This document shows, piece after piece, positions 23,768-27,327 of a DNA stretch of 27,327 nucleotides. Under the pieces are notes generated by a model, which did not search any database, had not been told where the DNA came from, and saw only the letters and a list, made by a program, of their open reading frames with translations. A program made the translations under genes and the position numbers. The stretch lies in contig DJWN01000024.1 of the NCBI GenBank assembly GCA_002440975.1, forward strand, positions 1 to 27,327, given 5' to 3'. Source of the DNA: Bacteroidales bacterium UBA6229. GTDB taxonomy: Bacteria > Bacteroidota > Bacteroidia > Bacteroidales > F082. Each line of letters begins with the position of its first letter. The first letter of the stretch is position 1.

Positions 23768-24883
23768 TTATTCCGAAACTTGATTAAACAATTGCCTTAG
23801 CTCCTCCCCTTGGGGGAAATCGTTATGATGCCATTTTTGCTTCACAACACCCTGATCCATAAGGATTAAACCAGGGTTTGATCTCACCATTGTCTTCAGC
23901 ACAATATCATCGGCATAATATACCTCATAAAGTTCGGGATGCTGCTCACTCATTGCATTTACTTCATCAGGCAAAGTTGAGGTAAGCCAGATAATCCCAT
24001 TTCCATCTGCAGAAGCTATGGCGTCAATTGCGGCTATCTTATCAAAGGTACTGGCCGTAACTTTAGACAGATCATAGGCAACAACAACGAAAATATATGG
24101 CGAATCCAATATTACGGAGGTCATGTCATTGCCATTTTCGTCTTCGGCAAATAAGCCATGATCTGCAAGCTCGCCCACCACTTCGGTTCTTTGATCGACA
24201 AACTCCCAGCTGGCCAGCCAAACGCTATCATTCCAGGGATAGTCAGGCGAGAGATATTCCTTTTGTTCGCCTGTAGTTTTATTCTGATACGTAAGGTAAA
24301 CCAGCGTTTCCTGCTCCCCATCAGGGTTCATTTGTTTGCCAACCTTCCAGGCTCTGAAATCCAACATGGGAAGATGGTTGTAGTTGTACACCGAAAAATA
24401 TCCAAATCCGGCAAAATACAAGAATAAAACAAGTGTTTGAATTGATTTGGGAAGATTGATTTTAAACTTTTTACGACTAAAAAAAATGACTAGCACAAAA
24501 AATATTAAAACAATATTCTTGTAAAAGGTTTCCCAATTAGTCAACTTGATGGCATCGCCAAAACAACCGCAATCAGGCACGGGTTCGTAAAGTGCATCAT
24601 AAAAAGTGAGTCCTGTGAAAAAGATCATCATCCATAATAACACTTTCGAAACCAATTGCATACGCATCCCGCTTATCAGTGCAAGTCCGAGAACAAACTC
24701 TACTGTTGATAAAAAAACAGATAAGCCAACCGACAAAAACGAAGCCCATTCCGTTCCGTAAGCGATAAAATAATCCTCAATACGATAAGCTGTGCCTAGT
24801 GGGTCCACTCCTTTTACAAAACCCGAAAAAATAAAAACTATACCAACTAGCCAACGACTAATGTTTCTGAGCACTCGATTCAT
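23768..24883 (-). CDS. DoxX/MauE-like membrane protein of BT_3928 type with thioredoxin-like C-terminal region
   Basis: A 371-residue membrane protein. The N-terminal part has four helices of the DoxX/MauE fold with IVFIFSGFVKGVDPLGTAYR (15-34, conserved in the family), and a cysteine-containing motif PVPDCGCFGDAI (101-112) between helices 3 and 4, as in vitamin-K-epoxide-reductase/MauE-like redox proteins. A fifth helix lies near 147-165. The remaining ~200 residues are predicted outside the membrane and look like a diverged thioredoxin fold (YIFVVVAYDLSKV, GIIWLTSTLP, NPGLILMDQGVVKQKWH) without a CxxC pair. It probably handles thiol redox or electron flow at the membrane; function is not established. 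Gene order DUF1599-DoxX-tpiA is conserved in Bacteroidetes. It follows the DUF1599 gene by 6 nt. Confidence 0.85.
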   Translation of the reverse strand: MNRVLRNISRWLVGIVFIFSGFVKGVDPLGTAYRIEDYFIAYGTEWASFLSVGLSVFLSTVEFVLGLALISGMRMQLVSKVLLWMMIFFTGLTFYDALYEPVPDCGCFGDAIKLTNWETFYKNIVLIFFVLVIFFSRKKFKINLPKSIQTLVLFLYFAGFGYFSVYNYNHLPMLDFRAWKVGKQMNPDGEQETLVYLTYQNKTTGEQKEYLSPDYPWNDSVWLASWEFVDQRTEVVGELADHGLFAEDENGNDMTSVILDSPYIFVVVAYDLSKVTASTFDKIAAIDAIASADGNGIIWLTSTLPDEVNAMSEQHPELYEVYYADDIVLKTMVRSNPGLILMDQGVVKQKWHHNDFPQGEELRQLFNQVSE

Positions 24884-24889
24884 ACCTGC

Positions 24890-25438
24890 TTAAATATTAT
24901 TTTTCTCATTTAACAAAATCAGCGCAAAAACAGCATAATTAATGATATCAAAATAATTTGATTCAGCTCCTTCAGACGCAATTGTTATGCCTTCATTATT
25001 TTCTATCTGCTTTATTCTAAGCAATTTAACTAAAATTATATCTGTAAACGAACTGATTCGCATATTCCGCCAGGCCTCGTCATAATCATGATTTTTATTA
25101 TTCATCAACTCAAAAGCCTCGTTCAGCACTTTTTGATGGGCAGCAATGGCCTGTTCGTTCGACAAATCTATTTCGACCACAGCACCATATTCGAGCTGGA
25201 TGATAGCCATAGCAGCATAATTTACAAGCCCAATAAATTCATCAGCAATATTGTCCTCGATTTTTTGCGCCTTCTTCTCCTGAATACTTCTTATCCTTTT
25301 GGCTTTGATATAAAGCTGATCAGTTACCGATGAAGGTCGCAAAGCCCGCCAGGCAGCACCATAATCCTGTAATTTTCGTTGAAATAAGTCAGCACATTTT
25401 TCAATAATTTGCTGATATTGTTTGGCAGTATCGGCCAT
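24890..25438 (-). CDS. DUF1599 protein (two tandem domains)
   Basis: A 182-residue soluble, mostly helical protein made of two similar halves. Half one (about 10-85) has FQRKLQDYGAAWRALRPSSV, then TDQLYIKAKRIRSIQ and DEFIGLVNYAAMAIIQLE. Half two (about 100-178) has MNNKNHDYDEAWRNMRISSF, then TDIILVKLLRIKQIE and SNYFDIINYAVFALILL. The repeated pattern DYxxAWRxxRxSSxTDxxxxKxxRI...NYAxxAxIxL is that of DUF1599, which has also been grouped with nucleotide-modification-associated domains; its role in the cell is unknown to me. ATG at 25438. It is the first gene of the long leftward operon and is divergent from folP, 52 nt away. The intact acidic and Arg positions in both halves suggest both are active or structural. 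Confidence 0.87.
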   Translation of the reverse strand: MADTAKQYQQIIEKCADLFQRKLQDYGAAWRALRPSSVTDQLYIKAKRIRSIQEKKAQKIEDNIADEFIGLVNYAAMAIIQLEYGAVVEIDLSNEQAIAAHQKVLNEAFELMNNKNHDYDEAWRNMRISSFTDIILVKLLRIKQIENNEGITIASEGAESNYFDIINYAVFALILLNEKNNI

Positions 25439-25490
25439 AAATAATAAGTATGTGTTGAATACAAAAGTTTAAATTTGCCTAAAAAAAGGA

Positions 25491-26399
25491 ATGCAATCGG
25501 CCTTTACTTTTCGGCAAATCGCCGGTAAAAATAGCAAATTTTTGCCAGACCAAAAACTCGCTTTTAATGGAAAAACGCTTGATATAAGCGAAGTCGTAGT
25601 CATGGGAATAATCAACCTGACACCGGATTCATTTTACAAAGGCAGTCGAATTCAACACTTTGATCAACTAATCAGGCAGGCAGACCAAATGCTTGAGGAC
25701 GGTGCACATTGCCTCGATTTGGGTGCCGTTTCTACACGACCTGGATCTGATTTTGTGACGGCTGAAGAAGAAGCTGATCGATTGCTCGAACCTTTACAAT
25801 TGCTTCACAAAAACTTTCCTGAAACCTGGATTTCTGTTGACACTTATCGCCAATCTGTTTCCAGACAAGCGATTGCTGAGGGAGCCAGCATGATCAATGA
25901 CATTTCGGGTGGCACTTTTGACGAGCATATGTTTGCTTTTATTGCCGACAACAATATTCCTTATGTGATGATGCATCTTGTTGGCACACCCGAAACCACG
26001 CACAATCATACCCTCAAAGCAGATGAAATAATTGAAAATGTGAGGCAGTTTTTTGAAAAACAGGTAAACAAACTCTTAAAACTGGGTGCAACACAGCTCG
26101 TGCTTGATCCAGGTTTTGGGTTTGGTAAGTCATTGGCCGCCAATTACAACATGCTTACAGGATTTGAACGCTTCAATCCCTGGGATTTTCCTATTCTAGT
26201 AGGAGTTTCACGTAAATCAATGATTCGAAAAGTATTAGGAAATGACACTGACAATGCTTTGAATGGCACCTCTGTTTTGCATAGCTGGGCTTTGCAACAA
26301 GGTGCTACAATCCTGCGTGTGCACGATGTGAAAGAAGCCGCAGAATGCATAAAACTTTGGCAATTTATGAAGCAGGTATTACATGAACAGAATGATTAA
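25491..26399 (+). CDS. folP: Dihydropteroate synthase
   Basis: Joins p-aminobenzoate to 6-hydroxymethyl-dihydropterin pyrophosphate in folate synthesis; target of sulfonamides. The 302-residue TIM barrel carries MGIINLTPDSF (38-48), DLGAVSTRPGS (76-86; many bacteria have DIGGESTRPG), ISVDTYR, MINDISGG, DPGFGFGK (206-213) and SRKS (240-243), so pterin and pyrophosphate sites are complete. The N-terminus is about 20-25 residues longer than in E. coli. ATG at 25491; TAAATTTG at 25470-25477 matches the -7 element but lacks a well-placed TTG and would give a very short leader. It is 48 nt upstream of cdaA, a pairing common in Bacteroidetes, and divergent from DUF1599. Confidence 0.96.
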   Translation: MQSAFTFRQIAGKNSKFLPDQKLAFNGKTLDISEVVVMGIINLTPDSFYKGSRIQHFDQLIRQADQMLEDGAHCLDLGAVSTRPGSDFVTAEEEADRLLEPLQLLHKNFPETWISVDTYRQSVSRQAIAEGASMINDISGGTFDEHMFAFIADNNIPYVMMHLVGTPETTHNHTLKADEIIENVRQFFEKQVNKLLKLGATQLVLDPGFGFGKSLAANYNMLTGFERFNPWDFPILVGVSRKSMIRKVLGNDTDNALNGTSVLHSWALQQGATILRVHDVKEAAECIKLWQFMKQVLHEQND

Positions 26400-26447
26400 C
26401 TTTGCTTGTTTAAATTAAATTGGCATTTTTTTACTACACAATAAACA

Positions 26448-27251
26448 ATGTTGAACTTATTTTTTCTCCTATTTATTGATTTGCGCTTTATTGATGTCAT
26501 CGACATAATCTTTGTTGCAGGACTACTATATGGACTTTATTATTTGCTGAGAGGCACTGTTGCCATCAATATCTTTCTGGGGATTGTGGCGGTTTTCCTG
26601 ATCTGGAAAGTTGTATCAGCACTGCAAATGGAGTTGCTTGGTGATATTTTAGGTGCATTTGTCAGCGTTGGTTTTATTGCCCTGATCATCATCTTTCAAC
26701 CGGAAATAAGACAGTTTTTACTTGCTTTGGGAACGCCCGGATTTGTTAAGCGTTTTAGCCCGTGGTTTTCCTGGGGTTTTTTGAGATTTAAAAGTGAACA
26801 ACATATTGATTTAGTAAGCATTGCCAATGCCTGTATTTCGATGGCTGAGAAAAAAACAGGCGCATTAATCGTGATAACAAGGCAAAACGAACTTTTTCAA
26901 ACTGCTCAGAGCGGGGTGCAAATAGATGCTAATGTAAGTCAGGCTCTGATAGAACAACTTTTTTATAAAAACACACCTTTGCATGATGGTGCTGTGATTA
27001 TCACAGGCAACAGAATAAAAGCTGCCGGATGCATTTTGCCTGTAACAAAAAAACTTGATCTTCCGGGAAGGCCGGGTTTGCGACATCGTGCCGGACTGGG
27101 CATGACCGAGCAGAGCGATGCTGTCGCCATTATTGTTTCGGAAGAAAACGGAAGCATAAGTTTTGCAGATAGCGGTTCGTTGAGAAAAATTTCAAATATC
27201 AACCTCATCAAAACTTTACAAACCGCCCTGCACAATACAGCCGAAAAATAG
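26448..27251 (+). CDS. cdaA: Diadenylate cyclase CdaA (DacA)
   Basis: Makes the second messenger c-di-AMP from two ATP; in well-studied bacteria c-di-AMP controls potassium and osmolyte transport and wall homeostasis. The 267-residue protein has three N-terminal membrane helices (about 16-34, 37-55 and 65-84) followed by QPEIRQFL, then the cytoplasmic DAC domain. Catalytic motifs are intact: PLHDGAVII with DGA at 180-182, and RHRAGLGMTEQSDA with RHR at 212-214. The length and architecture match the CdaA class and not DisA or CdaS. No CdaR or GlmM gene, its usual neighbours in Firmicutes, is in the window; it is instead paired with folP, 48 nt upstream. A palindromic terminator follows its stop by about 40 nt. 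Confidence 0.96.
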   Translation: MLNLFFLLFIDLRFIDVIDIIFVAGLLYGLYYLLRGTVAINIFLGIVAVFLIWKVVSALQMELLGDILGAFVSVGFIALIIIFQPEIRQFLLALGTPGFVKRFSPWFSWGFLRFKSEQHIDLVSIANACISMAEKKTGALIVITRQNELFQTAQSGVQIDANVSQALIEQLFYKNTPLHDGAVIITGNRIKAAGCILPVTKKLDLPGRPGLRHRAGLGMTEQSDAVAIIVSEENGSISFADSGSLRKISNINLIKTLQTALHNTAEK

Positions 27252-27292
27252 TGAGATATTTTGTCATTGTTGTCCGGTAAAAATATTATGTC

Positions 27293-27315
27293 GTCCCGTA
27301 CGTACGGGACTTTTT
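27293..27315 (+). terminator. Palindromic terminator after cdaA
   Basis: GTCCCGTACGTACGGGAC (27293-27310) is a perfect 18-nt palindrome directly followed by TTTTT. As RNA it folds as a 7-bp stem GTCCCGT/ACGGGAC with an ACGT loop and a short U-run. It probably ends the folP-cdaA transcript; no gene is seen after it in the remaining bases. Confidence 0.75.
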
Positions 27316-27327
27316 CCTAAATTGTAA

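Overview
The window looks like chromosomal DNA of a Bacteroidota (Bacteroidetes), probably from the Bacteroidales/Marinilabiliales side. The basis is: a Porin_10-type 'putative porin', a TonB-dependent receptor with an N-terminal carboxypeptidase-regulatory-like domain, the BT_3928-type DoxX / DUF1599 / tpiA neighbourhood, the folP-cdaA pair, absence of clear Shine-Dalgarno sequences, and promoters of the Bacteroidetes form TTG-N18-TAnnTTTG (seen twice with identical spacing). It is a core-metabolism and housekeeping region. I found no mobile element, CRISPR array, prophage or defence system.

Layout. 1-127: 3' end of a 5S rRNA gene and its terminator, so an rRNA operon ends here. 219-2156 (+): outer-membrane porin-like protein, abutting a convergent DjlA-like membrane J-protein (2157-2969, -). 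3128-3451 (+): an unrecognised 107-residue protein with its own good promoter. 3499-6198 (-): two-gene operon for lysine catabolism by the saccharopine route, with lysine-ketoglutarate reductase and saccharopine dehydrogenase as separate proteins. 6468-11027 (+): pyruvate phosphate dikinase and ATP-dependent PEP carboxykinase, each with its own terminator, forming a PEP/pyruvate/oxaloacetate node. 11218-11433 (+): a small cold-shock-domain-like protein.

11436-14569 (-): a lipoprotein gene followed by a TonB-dependent receptor. The lipoprotein frame is interrupted by one in-frame TAA, after which the same frame stays open for 42 more sense codons and ends in a TAATG overlap with the receptor start. 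This looks like a split gene or an unusual readthrough arrangement and is the most specific anomaly in the window.

14699-25438 (-): a tightly packed run of eight genes, DUF1599 protein, DoxX/BT_3928-like membrane protein, OppB/DppB-type permease, tpiA, prmA, a secreted protein of about 1492 residues with no recognised family, plsY and dnaN, closed by a terminator after dnaN. Spacings are 6, 13, 27, -8, 10, 2 and 82 nt. 25491-27251 (+): divergent folP and cdaA (c-di-AMP synthase), ending at a palindromic terminator at the window edge.

Themes that link the genes are central carbon flux (ppdK, pckA, tpiA), envelope building (plsY, porin, TonB receptor, the giant secreted protein) and core information processing (dnaN, prmA, 5S). 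I see no convincing new multi-gene system. The best leads are the interrupted lipoprotein frame, the giant secreted protein between prmA and plsY, and a permease without visible partners inside a housekeeping operon.
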